Made by a program: the position numbers and the translations under genes
The notes under the pieces: generated by a model
The model's input: the letters and a program-made list of their open reading frames with translations, nothing else
Database searches by the model: none
What the model was told of the DNA's origin: nothing
Source of the DNA: VRUE01 sp033856275
GTDB lineage: Bacteria; Actinomycetota; Thermoleophilia; Solirubrobacterales; 70-9
NCBI GenBank assembly: GCA_033856275.1
Contig: JAWVFJ010000047.1
Span: forward strand, 1-64,000
DNA: 64,000 nt
Direction: 5' to 3'
Part shown: positions 1-7,670 of the stretch, in pieces
Layout: each line of letters opens with the position of its first letter
How positions within the stretch are numbered: position 1 is the stretch's first letter

Positions 1-231
1 CGGGGGTGGGCCCCCCCACGCCACGCTCAGAGAGAGCGGACGCATCGCCGGGCAGCAAACGTCGAAGAGGTGCCGAGCCAGAGCGAGGCTCCCGTGACGG
101 AAAGCCCGACTCCGGCCAGCGCCCCGCCACCAGTGACAGCGACTACAGAATCGGCGCCTCCGCCGGCCAGCTCCCCACCACCTTCAACCAGCACCGATCC
201 CGCAGGAGAAGAGTTCGGCTTTGAGCGCTAA
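1..231 (+). CDS. C-terminal end of a protein with Pro/Ser/Thr-rich tail (partial)
   Basis: The frame beginning at base 1 is open to a TAA at 229-231 and has no start in the window, so only the last 76 residues of the gene are seen. The visible part starts with a basic stretch (RHAQRERTHRRAANVEEV), continues as a low-complexity Pro/Ser/Thr/Ala linker and ends in EEFGFER. An acidic-aromatic end after a proline-rich linker suggests a disordered tail with a short C-terminal motif. The rest of the protein lies outside the window, so no function can be given. It runs in the same direction as the exported protein starting 32 bases later. Confidence 0.55.
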   Translation, partial: RGWAPPRHAQRERTHRRAANVEEVPSQSEAPVTESPTPASAPPPVTATTESAPPPASSPPPSTSTDPAGEEFGFER

Positions 232-263
232 CGGAACTACGACAGCGAGAACGAGGAGTTGAG

Positions 264-1859
264 ATGACAGTGAGGTCCACATCCATCAGCAGATGCCGGC
301 GGGTCACCCTGCTCGGCTTGCTCCTCTGCATGGTCCTGGGTGCAGCGCCCGCACTCGCGAGCGCGAACGGGCCGTCGCAATTCGTCGTCGAGCTTTGCGA
401 TCCGGCAATTTCAGGTGGCAATGCCCCTGGCGCCGTCTTCGAAGGCAACCACAGCGTCAACGGAAGTCAAGTCGTCACCCCCTACAACAACTGCGAGCAG
501 CCGGGTGGATCATTGGGCATCTACGCATCCCACGAATTTGGAAAGGACGAGGCCCCCTTCAACTCGTGGACCCTGCCGGTCTCCGCGCCGCCAGGTGGAG
601 GGATCGAAGGACTCTCGGTTTCGGCTGCCGCCTGTGGCACCAACAACTTCAGGGAATTTTACGTCATGGAACCTGGCTGGCCACCTAACTGCGCGGGCGA
701 ATCGCGGGCAACCTTCAAGTTCAACCCGGCTCTCCCCGCAGCGACGGTGGCGATCGTTTTGAACTGCAACGGATTCTGCCCGGCCGGAAATTCGGTCTAC
801 GCGCGATACATCGCCGTGAAGGAGGTCGATCCGGTGGCTCCGCAGGTAGCGCCCGTCGGGGGCTCTTTGCTGAGCGGCGAAGTGGCACGCGGCCATCAGA
901 GCGTCAGCGTCGAAGCAACCGACCAGGGCGGCGGAGTCAGCGATCTCGAACTGCTTGTCAACGGACAGCAGGCAGGCAACTCCCAGCCGCCCTGCCAAGT
1001 CGCGCAGGCAACCAATGCCGGCATCTTTGGGACGGTTGCCGTCTCCCCCACGCCGTGCCCCAAGACCGCGAAGGCGGTCTGGACCGTGGATACCGCGTCT
1101 CCTCCGTTCCAGCAGGGCGCTAACTCGATTCAAGTTTGCGCCAGCGACTTCTCCTCGAGCAACACCGTCAACAAAGCCTGCTCGGCTCCGCAGGTGTTCA
1201 GCGTGAACAACTCCTGCGCGGAATCGGCTGTCGCGGGTGGCGCAGACCTCAGCGCCAAGTTCGCCCGCAACCACGACCAAGAAGTGACGGTTCCCTACAA
1301 CCACGGCGCGAACGTCGTCGGAGCCCTGATGGACGCCAGCGGGAACCCGGTGCGCGGGGCGACGATATGCGTCGAGGGTCAGCTCCTCGGGGTCCATCGC
1401 GAAACGGTGCCGCTGGACACTGAGACCACCGATGCCCACGGACACTTCACCTACAAGCTTCGGGCGGGACCGAACCGACGGGTCAAGGTTGGCTATCGCC
1501 ACGACTCCTACCAAGTCAATCGACTCCTGCGTTTCGAAGCTCACGCAAGGCCGACGATGCACCTCAGCCCGTCCTTGCTGGGCGCCGGTGGCGTCGTCCA
1601 CATCACGGGGAAGATCCCAGGCCCCAAAGCGGGCAGTCGAAGCGTCGAAATAAAGGCCAGCGCTCCGCATTCGTCGCGTTGGTATCCCGCCGGTGCAGCG
1701 ACAACCAATCGTCACGGCGTCTATCACTTCGACTATCGCTTCGACAACACAAACTCGACGACGGTCTACCGATTCCGTGCCGAAATCAGTCACCAAGGCG
1801 AATACTCGTGGGCACCGGGGCACAGCAAGTCTGCGTTGGTGAAGGTCGTGGTCGGGTAG
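264..1859 (+). CDS. secreted protein with Ig-like/carboxypeptidase-regulatory-like domains
   Basis: The 531-residue protein begins with a clear Sec signal peptide: a basic start, a hydrophobic core LLGLLLCMVLGAAPALA and likely cleavage after ALASA. The ATG has a purine-rich ribosome site (gaggag) about 8 bases upstream. The mature protein has scattered Cys residues likely to pair outside the cell, a middle region like bacterial Ig-type folds (EVARGHQSVSVEATDQGGGV), and a C-terminal part resembling carboxypeptidase-regulatory/Ig-like modules (GALMDASGNPVRGATICVEG). No catalytic motif was seen. It is probably a cell-surface or secreted structural or binding protein. The next ORF starts 11 bases downstream, so the two may be co-transcribed. 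Confidence 0.85.
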   Translation: MTVRSTSISRCRRVTLLGLLLCMVLGAAPALASANGPSQFVVELCDPAISGGNAPGAVFEGNHSVNGSQVVTPYNNCEQPGGSLGIYASHEFGKDEAPFNSWTLPVSAPPGGGIEGLSVSAAACGTNNFREFYVMEPGWPPNCAGESRATFKFNPALPAATVAIVLNCNGFCPAGNSVYARYIAVKEVDPVAPQVAPVGGSLLSGEVARGHQSVSVEATDQGGGVSDLELLVNGQQAGNSQPPCQVAQATNAGIFGTVAVSPTPCPKTAKAVWTVDTASPPFQQGANSIQVCASDFSSSNTVNKACSAPQVFSVNNSCAESAVAGGADLSAKFARNHDQEVTVPYNHGANVVGALMDASGNPVRGATICVEGQLLGVHRETVPLDTETTDAHGHFTYKLRAGPNRRVKVGYRHDSYQVNRLLRFEAHARPTMHLSPSLLGAGGVVHITGKIPGPKAGSRSVEIKASAPHSSRWYPAGAATTNRHGVYHFDYRFDNTNSTTVYRFRAEISHQGEYSWAPGHSKSALVKVVVG

Positions 1860-1870
1860 CTTAGGACGCG

Positions 1871-2344
1871 ATGGACGAGGCTTCGCTACGTTCGTTGGAA
1901 CGGGAGTACGGGCCCCCCGGCGCGGGAGAGCGCGAGCCGCCCGACCCAGCAGCCGCCGCCCTACTGGGCGCGGAGGATGCCATCGACGCCGCACAGGACG
2001 CGCGTTGGCACACCTCGCGCCGCAACCCTGTGGTCCTTGTCTCTCGATACTCGGAGACCGGTCCGGCATTCGCAGGAGACTGGCCGAAGCCGAGGGATGG
2101 TGGGAGCAGGCCGCGCGCGACGCCCACCGCCGTGCGTTCGCCATGCAGCTTGCTGCGATGGACCTGGCTCTTGTCTCGGACTCCCGCGGGCCTGTGGGTC
2201 GTGGACCTGCGGCAGTGGGAGCTTCGCCCTCATTCCGGCGCCGGCGTCCGGCACGATGAGCCGATCGTGCTTACGGACCCGGAGACCGCTTGGCGACGGC
2301 GCGGCATGTGGCGCCGCGTGCGCTCTTGGCTGTTTGGCGGGTAG
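1871..2344 (+). CDS. hypothetical protein, possibly frameshifted in the middle
   Basis: This ORF of 157 residues starts 11 bases after the preceding secreted-protein gene. Its first third (MDEASLRSLEREYGPPG) and last third (LWVVDLRQWELRPHSG onward) have normal G/C-ending codons. From about 2070 to 2185 the +2 alternative frame looks far more protein-like (LAEAEGWWEQAARDAHRRAF) and has better codon use. Two compensating indels would give one continuous protein, so this may be a decayed gene or carry sequence errors. No family was recognised. The C-terminus is rich in Trp and Arg. It is cytoplasmic by the absence of a signal peptide. Confidence 0.45.
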   Translation: MDEASLRSLEREYGPPGAGEREPPDPAAAALLGAEDAIDAAQDARWHTSRRNPVVLVSRYSETGPAFAGDWPKPRDGGSRPRATPTAVRSPCSLLRWTWLLSRTPAGLWVVDLRQWELRPHSGAGVRHDEPIVLTDPETAWRRRGMWRRVRSWLFGG

Positions 2345-2380
2345 ACCAGCCGCCGCCTACCCGCTTAGTCTCACAAATTC

Positions 2381-3043
2381 CTATTTCAAGCAGAAAGCGG
2401 TGATCTGAGCTTCCGCGCTTCCCCCCGAGTTGCTCGTAAAGGCGCCTACGAGGCCATTGGTGGTCGGGTTGAGGACGGGAAGCGCCTCGATGAAGGCGAC
2501 TTCTCGGTTGCCCGGATTGGTGAAGTTGATCCCGGTTTGCATCACGCGTTCGCCCGCCCCACAGATTGCCGCCCCAGTGCTGGATGCCGTCCAGTTGGGA
2601 TTTGAGGCGATTTCGTCCTGGTCTTTGATGGTCGCCGTATGGACGGTCTCGTCACCGAGTGCGGCGGCGTAGACCGATTTGGGCGCGAGCGCCGTTGACG
2701 TGACGGAATCCTCGGCCAGTGCCGGCGGCGTCACCGCTCCGTGTCCCAGCGCGGAGGCCGTGACTGCGCCCTTCGCCAAGGCAGAAGTATCTACCGCCCC
2801 GGCCTTGATCTTCGGCGAGGTCACCGCGCCCTTCGCCAGCGCCTTGGGATGGACGGCACCGTGAGCGAGCGTCTTCGCGGTCACCGCGCCGGGCGCGATG
2901 TCGCCCTTCTTGACGACGTAGACGTGACGCGCAGCATCGGCGTTCCCTGAGACCACGACGATGAACGCTGCGAACGCGAAGACAAGAGCGAGTGCGCTCA
3001 TCATGGTTGCCGGGCTCGGATTCCTTAGCTCGGACGTGCCCAT
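2381..3043 (-). CDS. exported protein with degenerate GAV-type repeats
   Basis: The 220-residue protein has an N-terminal hydrophobic segment (MMSALALVFAFAAFIVVVSG) that acts as a signal or anchor. About eight short degenerate repeats follow, of the type ..GAVxxxxLAxGAVTxxxI.. (for example AHGAVHPKALAKGAVTSPKI), then a C-terminal globular part with two Cys and an Asn/Gly-rich core. The ATG is preceded by a strong AGGAGG at the right distance. From memory, proteins of this plan are common in Solirubrobacterales; the repeats may form a beta-rich stalk that presents the C-terminal domain. The function is unknown. It stands alone, facing away from the sigma-factor cluster. Confidence 0.85.
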   Translation of the reverse strand: MGTSELRNPSPATMMSALALVFAFAAFIVVVSGNADAARHVYVVKKGDIAPGAVTAKTLAHGAVHPKALAKGAVTSPKIKAGAVDTSALAKGAVTASALGHGAVTPPALAEDSVTSTALAPKSVYAAALGDETVHTATIKDQDEIASNPNWTASSTGAAICGAGERVMQTGINFTNPGNREVAFIEALPVLNPTTNGLVGAFTSNSGGSAEAQITAFCLK

Positions 3044-3154
3044 TTGCTGCCTCCTTTGTAGACCCAGGCCGGTCCCGATTGGGATGGCTCGCGATTTTAG
3101 GTCGCGGGGGTCCTGCTATCCAGCCTCCAATCCATCTCATCGCCGAACGCCCCC

Positions 3155-3415
3155 TCAATCGAGGTTGTCCGCGAGGCTGGCGCCGATCCACTCGAACTCG
3201 CCATTGATCGTCGGCAGGCACTCGGGTTCGCGGGCGATGGCCGCCGCGAGCTCGGCTCGCGTGAAGACGCCAGTTTCGTAGGCCCGCACTCGCTCGGCAA
3301 AGGTCATCGCGCCGAGCACTTCGCCCAACGATCGTGCCTCCCTGCGGACGGTGTTCTTAGCTTCGTCGCGGGAAGCGGGTGGGCTTTCAGTGGATGCAAT
3401 CGCCTGTTGGCTCAT
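3155..3415 (-). CDS. small hypothetical protein, 86 aa
   Basis: The frame is open much further upstream, but the ATG at 3415 is chosen because AAAGGAG lies 6 bases before it and codon quality improves there. The product starts MSQQAIASTESPPASRDEA and is Ala/Glu-rich and probably helical. It has a segment FAERVRAYETGVFTRAELAA that looks like a helical pair, and ends in acidic DNLD. There is no signal peptide or membrane segment. It may be a small regulatory or DNA-associated protein, but no family was recognised. It lies between the repeat protein and the sigma-factor pair, all on the minus strand. Confidence 0.6.
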   Translation of the reverse strand: MSQQAIASTESPPASRDEAKNTVRREARSLGEVLGAMTFAERVRAYETGVFTRAELAAAIAREPECLPTINGEFEWIGASLADNLD

Positions 3416-3739
3416 TTGGTTCTCCTTTGGGAAGGCTCCGCCGTGCGCGGAAGCCGGTAACCCGCGTGCTGCACGCCGAAGGCGTGCGAAAATGCCGCGG
3501 GGCAGGCTTGCGCTGCCGGGCGCAATTGGCGAGCCGAGCCCTTGTGGCCAGCTATGGGGATGGACCCACCCGGCCGAATGAGCAATTGGTGTTGGCAGTG
3601 CTGGCCCATCACCGCTTTGGTGCCGAAGGCACCGCCAGTTGATCCACTTCTTCAGTAGGGACCGCCGAAGGCCAGGGGTGAGCCCTCTCACCGACCGCCC
3701 GGGTCAAGCTCAGGCGTAGACGTGGATTAGCGTTGCTAC
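3416..3739. other. intergenic stretch, no supported gene
   Basis: No frame here has convincing codon use with a start and ribosome site. The minus-strand frame that continues the 86-residue protein upstream is open but rich in Pro, Arg and Cys, as expected for non-coding high-GC DNA. A few short inverted repeats occur around 3590-3640 (ggtgccgaaggcacc), too short to call a terminator with confidence. Confidence 0.4.
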
Positions 3740-4075
3740 TTAGGCGGTTTCGAGCGTGGCGACAGTGCAGGCTCCACATCGAAATTCGAGGCAAGTCGAG
3801 CCGGAGGAAAGCTCGCCGCACGCGAACACCTGGGTCTCAGCGGGGTCGAGAAAGAGACTGCTTCTATCGCTCAACATGATCCTGATGGACGAATGGTCGG
3901 GCGGAAGCGTCTGCACCAGCCCAAGGGTTCCCGAAAACCCACACCCGAGGAAGTGCGTTTGGTCGTTTACTTCGACCTTGACATCCCTTTTCAAGATCGC
4001 CTGCAAGGCGCTTAGAGCCTCTGTAAAGGTCAAGGGGCGGATGACTTCCATGTCGCGATAAGGCGACGGCCTCAT
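3740..4075 (-). CDS. hypothetical protein co-translated with the sigma factor
   Basis: A 111-residue protein whose ATG overlaps the stop of the upstream sigma-factor gene by four bases (ATGA), a sign of translational coupling. It has no signal peptide or membrane segment. It contains SLFLDPAETQVFACGELSSG and a C-terminal cluster CLEFRCGAC with several Cys, which could bind metal or form disulfides. By position it could be a regulator of the sigma factor, as many ECF sigma genes are followed by an anti-sigma gene. It does not show the ZAS motif (Hx3Cx2C) or a transmembrane helix, so this role is only a guess from context. Confidence 0.7.
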   Translation of the reverse strand: MRPSPYRDMEVIRPLTFTEALSALQAILKRDVKVEVNDQTHFLGCGFSGTLGLVQTLPPDHSSIRIMLSDRSSLFLDPAETQVFACGELSSGSTCLEFRCGACTVATLETA

Positions 4076-4611
4076 GGATCTCTCCCCCCTTCACTCGCGC
4101 GGCGCAGTGCTGCGCGGCCCTCGGCGAGGCACCGATTGACTTTAGTGCGCGTCCAGCCCTGGATCTCGGCGATCTCCTTGTAGGAATAGCCAAGGCCGAG
4201 CGAGAGAAGCGCGTCCCGCTCGGCCGGCTTTAGCTGGGCCATCAGCGCCACGGCCTCGGCTACCTCGGCTCGCCGCTCAACGAGGTCAGCCGGGTCGGAG
4301 CTCGACGACCCGAAGGGGACGAGTTCATCGGCCTCGAAAGGCAGCGGAAGCACCTTGGATTCCTGCCGCGAAAGCTGCCAGGCACAACGCTTCACCACCA
4401 GCATCATCCAGCGGAGCGCATCGACGCCTCCCTGGCCATCGTAGAAGCGGAGGAACTGGACACAGGCGTTCGCAAGCGCGTCTTCGGCGTCCGTCATTCG
4501 GTTGGAATTGCGCCGGGCCTGCCGCAGAAGCTTGGGTCTCTTTGAGGTGAGCAATTCATCGAGCATTGCGCCTCGATCCGGTTTGACGCCGCCGTGCGAC
4601 AGGGAGTCCAT
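4072..4611 (-). CDS. ECF-like RNA polymerase sigma factor
   Basis: A compact protein of about 179 residues. The N-terminal half looks like region 2 (LLRQARRNSNRMTDAEDALANACVQF, then a Trp-rich stretch LRWMMLVVKRCAW). The C-terminal half is a sigma region 4 helix-turn-helix (LKPAERDALLSLGLGYSYKEIAEIQGWTRTKVNRCLAEGRAALRRA). It lacks sigma domains 1 and 3, as expected for ECF factors, and would direct RNA polymerase to a small promoter set. The start is placed at the ATG at 4611, with gaggg 5 bases upstream; an in-frame GTG at 4626 is possible. The start codon lies within one arm of a 15-bp inverted repeat. Confidence 0.82.
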   Translation of the reverse strand: MDSLSHGGVKPDRGAMLDELLTSKRPKLLRQARRNSNRMTDAEDALANACVQFLRFYDGQGGVDALRWMMLVVKRCAWQLSRQESKVLPLPFEADELVPFGSSSSDPADLVERRAEVAEAVALMAQLKPAERDALLSLGLGYSYKEIAEIQGWTRTKVNRCLAEGRAALRRASEGGRDP

Positions 4612-4668
4612 GCGGCCCTCGCGCACGCGAAGCGTGCGACCATTTGGGCCGCTTGGACTCCCTGTCGC
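4596..4668. repeat. 15-bp perfect inverted repeat over the sigma-factor start codon, with inner hairpin
   Basis: Arms at 4596-4610 (gcgacagggagtcca) and 4654-4668 (tggactccctgtcgc) are exact reverse complements, separated by 43 bases. The spacer holds a second hairpin at 4622-4638 (cgcacgc-gaa-gcgtgcg). In the sigma mRNA the upstream arm would pair with the first codons, and the ribosome site would be in the loop. It may act as a translational switch or be an autoregulatory operator. Confidence 0.6.
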
Positions 4669-4765
4669 TTAGGCGTCAGAGAATGGATGCTTGAGGCGTC
4701 GCGCTCGACACTTCCGACATGCTCGAGTTGAAGGCTGAACCGCACTCGCGGACCGCGTACCGTCC

Positions 4766-5794
4766 TTAGTTCCCCGAAGCAGCGCCGCCCTGAAGGGTCG
4801 CCGCGACGAACGTGCCCTTGCCCTCGGTGTAGGCCTCGCGGTCATCGGCGTGGCGCACGGCGAGCTCGCGCTTCAGGGCGGCGTACTGGCTGGCGATCTC
4901 CGGCGCGGAGCGGAGGCGATCGCGGAAGGCAAGCTCATCGCGGTACCGCTTGGAGTCAGTTGGAATGAGGTGGAGGTGATGGGTGCGCTGAGCCGGGTGC
5001 GGCTTGCAGAACCAGTGCATCTCCTCGGGCAGATACGGGGCGTAGAAGTATTCGAGCTTCGCCAACGGCTCAAAGCAGACCAGCGAGCCCCGAAGGGAAT
5101 CGACGCCGATGAGAATGTCGATGATCGGCTTGGCTTCCATGCCCGGGACCGCGGTACTGCCGACATGATGGACGCCGCCGCTGATCCACTCGCCGATCGC
5201 CTCTTCGAGCAGCACGCGCTCCTGCTCGAATCGAGCCGGCCAGCTTGGATCGGGAGGCGCGAGCTGGATGGGTTCGTCTTCGACTGACAGGCCGGGAGGA
5301 GATGCGGCGAGCAACCGCTCCACGACCCGCACGTCGCGCCAGGCGCCATCGAGGCGTCCGTGGTTGTGGTGCACGCCGACCGTGTGAAAATCGCAGCGCT
5401 CGACGAGGCGAACGCTTGCGATGTTGTCGGTGAAGAGCTTGCCGATCATCTTGTGAAAGCCGCTCTGTTCGGCCGCTGCGGCAAGCGCTTCTGTCAGTGC
5501 GGTCCCGACGCCGTGCCCGCGCGCCGAAGCGGCGACGTAGACGCTGCACTCGCCGATGCCGGCGTAACAAGGACGAGCGCTGTAGGAGGCAAGGCCGGCC
5601 CAGCCGACGACGCCTTGGCCCCCGTCGCTTACGAGAAGGGGAAAGCGGGCGTCGTCGATCCTCTCCTCGAAGTCCGCGGGGGATCGGGGCTCAGTCTCGA
5701 ACGTGGAGCTGCGCTCGGCGATCGCCGCGTTGTAGATCGCGCAAATCGCTTCAGCATCCTCGGAGACAGCGACACGCACAACCTGCTCAGTCAT
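4766..5794 (-). CDS. GNAT N-acetyltransferase fused to a GrpB-like domain
   Basis: The ORF opens at 5830, but the start is placed at the ATG at 5794 (MTEQVVRVAVSEDAEAICAI), giving 342 residues. Residues 1-165 form a GNAT domain of the phosphinothricin-acetyltransferase type, with the acetyl-CoA loop seen as ARGHGVGTALTEAL. Residues about 180-335 match the GrpB family (HHVGSTAVPGMEAKPIIDILIG), part of the nucleotidyltransferase-like fold. The two activities may act on one substrate, perhaps a modified small molecule, but the substrate is unknown. The start overlaps the end of the upstream acetyltransferase gene by eight bases, so the two form an operon. Confidence 0.85.
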   Translation of the reverse strand: MTEQVVRVAVSEDAEAICAIYNAAIAERSSTFETEPRSPADFEERIDDARFPLLVSDGGQGVVGWAGLASYSARPCYAGIGECSVYVAASARGHGVGTALTEALAAAAEQSGFHKMIGKLFTDNIASVRLVERCDFHTVGVHHNHGRLDGAWRDVRVVERLLAASPPGLSVEDEPIQLAPPDPSWPARFEQERVLLEEAIGEWISGGVHHVGSTAVPGMEAKPIIDILIGVDSLRGSLVCFEPLAKLEYFYAPYLPEEMHWFCKPHPAQRTHHLHLIPTDSKRYRDELAFRDRLRSAPEIASQYAALKRELAVRHADDREAYTEGKGTFVAATLQGGAASGN

Positions 5795-6422
5795 GACCGA
5801 GATTCTCCGTGGACGGCCACCATCGGGCAATGGCCGATTGGCCAGAGTGCTCTATCCACTCGCGAGAGTGCCGGGAAGTCACTAGCCGCCAGGCCAGCCT
5901 GCAGAAGGCATACACAACGCTGTCGAGATAGCAGCCGTCGATCAGTTCCGCCTGGCGCAACGTCCCCTCCCGGCGAAAGCCGAGTCGCTCGGGAATCGCG
6001 CGACTGCGGCGGTTCTCCACAGCGGCGCGGATCTCGACCCGGTTGAGATCCCAGACTGCCAGCGCGTGGTCGACGAGCAACCGCACCGCCGCTGTCATCG
6101 TCCCTTTGCCCTGGTGACCTTCGTCCAGCCAGTAGCCGATGCGCGTCGAGCGGTCCTCCCAATTAACGCCGTGATAGCCGATCACGCCGACGATGCCCTC
6201 CGCGACGATCACCGCTAGCTGAAAGCCGTCGTTGTCGCTCAGCTGCGACCGGGTCCTGCGGATGAAGCCAAGCGTGTCGTCGAAGTCTTGGTTCCTTGCC
6301 CAAGGCAGCCAGCGTGCGAGATAGGCCCGGTTCTTCTCGATCAGCCCGTGGAGCTCTTGGGCGTCTGCCTCATCAAGCAGACGGAGGTAACAGTCGTCCC
6401 GTATCTCCAGCCCACCCGCCAT
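5787..6422 (-). CDS. GNAT acetyltransferase, RimL/RimJ type
   Basis: A 211-residue acetyltransferase of the ribosomal-protein-serine type. Visible features are LRLLDEADAQELHGLIEKNR at the N-terminus, LPWARNQDF, the beta-strand/loop IGYWLDEGHQGKGTMTAAV that binds acetyl-CoA (QGKGTM), and VENRRSRAIPERLGFRREG, which is typical of the RimL/YdaF class. It probably moves an acetyl group to an N-terminal Ser/Ala or to a small amine. The C-terminal 25 residues go beyond the usual end. It overlaps the following GNAT-GrpB gene and probably shares a transcript with it. Confidence 0.85.
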   Translation of the reverse strand: MAGGLEIRDDCYLRLLDEADAQELHGLIEKNRAYLARWLPWARNQDFDDTLGFIRRTRSQLSDNDGFQLAVIVAEGIVGVIGYHGVNWEDRSTRIGYWLDEGHQGKGTMTAAVRLLVDHALAVWDLNRVEIRAAVENRRSRAIPERLGFRREGTLRQAELIDGCYLDSVVYAFCRLAWRLVTSRHSREWIEHSGQSAIARWWPSTENLGHD

Positions 6423-6662
6423 CGCCGATCAAAACCTACCTTCACCTAGGCTCAGGTCTTCACATCGGCAGGAGCAGTCCGACGCGCTGCCTCGGCGGTG
6501 GGAGCCGGTTCATCCTCGAGGAGCTGTCTAACGCTCTCTGGAAGCTCGGCTGCTTCCTACGTGTGGTTGGCGAACGAAGTCAGTGAATCCCTTGGCATCG
6601 CCATTACCTATCTCCCTCCGAGATCCAGGTGCATCTTCGTCCCCCAGCTATTCCTAGAGCGT

Positions 6663-6962
6663 TCAGCCCGGAGAATTCTGGATCTGACTCGCTTGAAGCC
6701 TTTCCAGTTTCTCAGCGAGCAACTGAAGCGCTCCGCCGTGGAGTCGAGCCAGAACCCGCCGCTGCCAAAGCTTCCACTCTCGCCACTCGTGCCTCCAGAA
6801 CGCCGGCGCCTTGATCCGAAACAAGCTCTGATGGTCGAAGCGGGAGTAAGTTCGCCACTCACGCAGCGCGGCCCGGCCCGCGATCTCGAGTTCTTTGGGC
6901 TTCGCATTCAGCGCGTCCTCAAACTGGACTAGGTCGTCGTGGGTAGCGCTTCGGAGTGATAG
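6663..6962 (-). pseudogene. open frame with protein-like sequence but no start codon
   Basis: On the minus strand this frame reads DDLVQFEDALNAKPKELEIA and continues with many Trp, Arg and Leu (REWKLWQRRVLARLHGGAL) to a stop at 6663. The composition is more like a real protein than the competing frames. No ATG, GTG or TTG lies between the end of the upstream secreted-protein gene (6964) and this segment, so it may have lost its start or be joined by a frameshift. No family was recognised. It may be only a chance open frame. Confidence 0.3.
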
Positions 6963-6963
6963 A

Positions 6964-7425
6964 TCACTTCTTCGACCTTCTCTTGGAACACAGAGCTTCC
7001 GACCGATGTATCTCGTGTGGGGTAGCAGTCCGCGCCAGGAGCGTCCAGGTCGACGGGTGGTCTTCCGGCCTGTCGGAAGCGAAGACGCGGCGGTCCCCAT
7101 GCCGACAAAACATCTGGCTCCCGCCGAGACCGGTCAGGCACCTGAATCCTCTGACCGAGTAGAAGGTCGAGCCATCGCGCGTTTTCCCGTCGTAGGAGTC
7201 GCCATTGAGAATCCGTTCGAAATAAGTGACTGCGATCTGCCGCGCTTCCCTACAGGCAAGACCAACCTTGGCGACCCTGACTCTCATTCCTTCAACTTCA
7301 ACCGAATGGCACGGCGTCGCGGCGACAGCGGAACGCGCCGTCATCGCCAGGGCGGCGATAGTCAATGCCAGTGCTCCGGCTGCTCCGACGAGTCGCCCCA
7401 CTGAACTCATTTCTCCCCAAGACAT
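6964..7425 (-). CDS. small secreted protein with conserved Cys pairs
   Basis: The start is taken as the ATG at 7425 (MSWGEMSSVGRLVGAAG); MSSVGRL five residues on is also possible, with ggggaga just upstream. The Sec signal peptide is LVGAAGALALTIAALAM with cleavage after SAVAA. The mature region of about 115 residues has four Cys (ATPCHSV, LACREA, FRCLTG, MFCRHG), a spacing that suggests two disulfides. An Arg/Lys-rich tail (SKRRSKK) follows. It is exported and probably binds at the surface. No known enzymatic motif was found. Nearby genes give no clear operon. Confidence 0.65.
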   Translation of the reverse strand: MSWGEMSSVGRLVGAAGALALTIAALAMTARSAVAATPCHSVEVEGMRVRVAKVGLACREARQIAVTYFERILNGDSYDGKTRDGSTFYSVRGFRCLTGLGGSQMFCRHGDRRVFASDRPEDHPSTWTLLARTATPHEIHRSEALCSKRRSKK

Positions 7426-7670
7426 CGGCGCGCGCAGCCTACTCCGGACCCCATCTTTGTGTACTTCGTCGGTACGACTCGATCGCGGATTGGATGAGCC
7501 AAGGTCGGAGCCCAAAAAAGAAGGACACGAGCCAACGGCCCTTGTGGCGCAGCAGCCAGGAGGCAATGCCAATTGCCGGCGAGCCACAGGAGGATCGATT
7601 GCAGGACGAGATTCCCGTTCCCGTCGCGTTGCAGCACCAGTCTAAGCCGCACTGGCCCACCACTTCGGCA

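Noticed and set aside
510..2144. 544-codon open frame opposite the first secreted-protein gene
   Set aside because: The sense gene has a signal peptide, ribosome site and good codon use; this frame is Arg/Ala-rich and is the mirror of its third-position bias.
2679..2950. Plus-strand frames opposite the GAV-repeat protein
   Set aside because: They mirror the repeats on the minus strand and lack ribosome sites.
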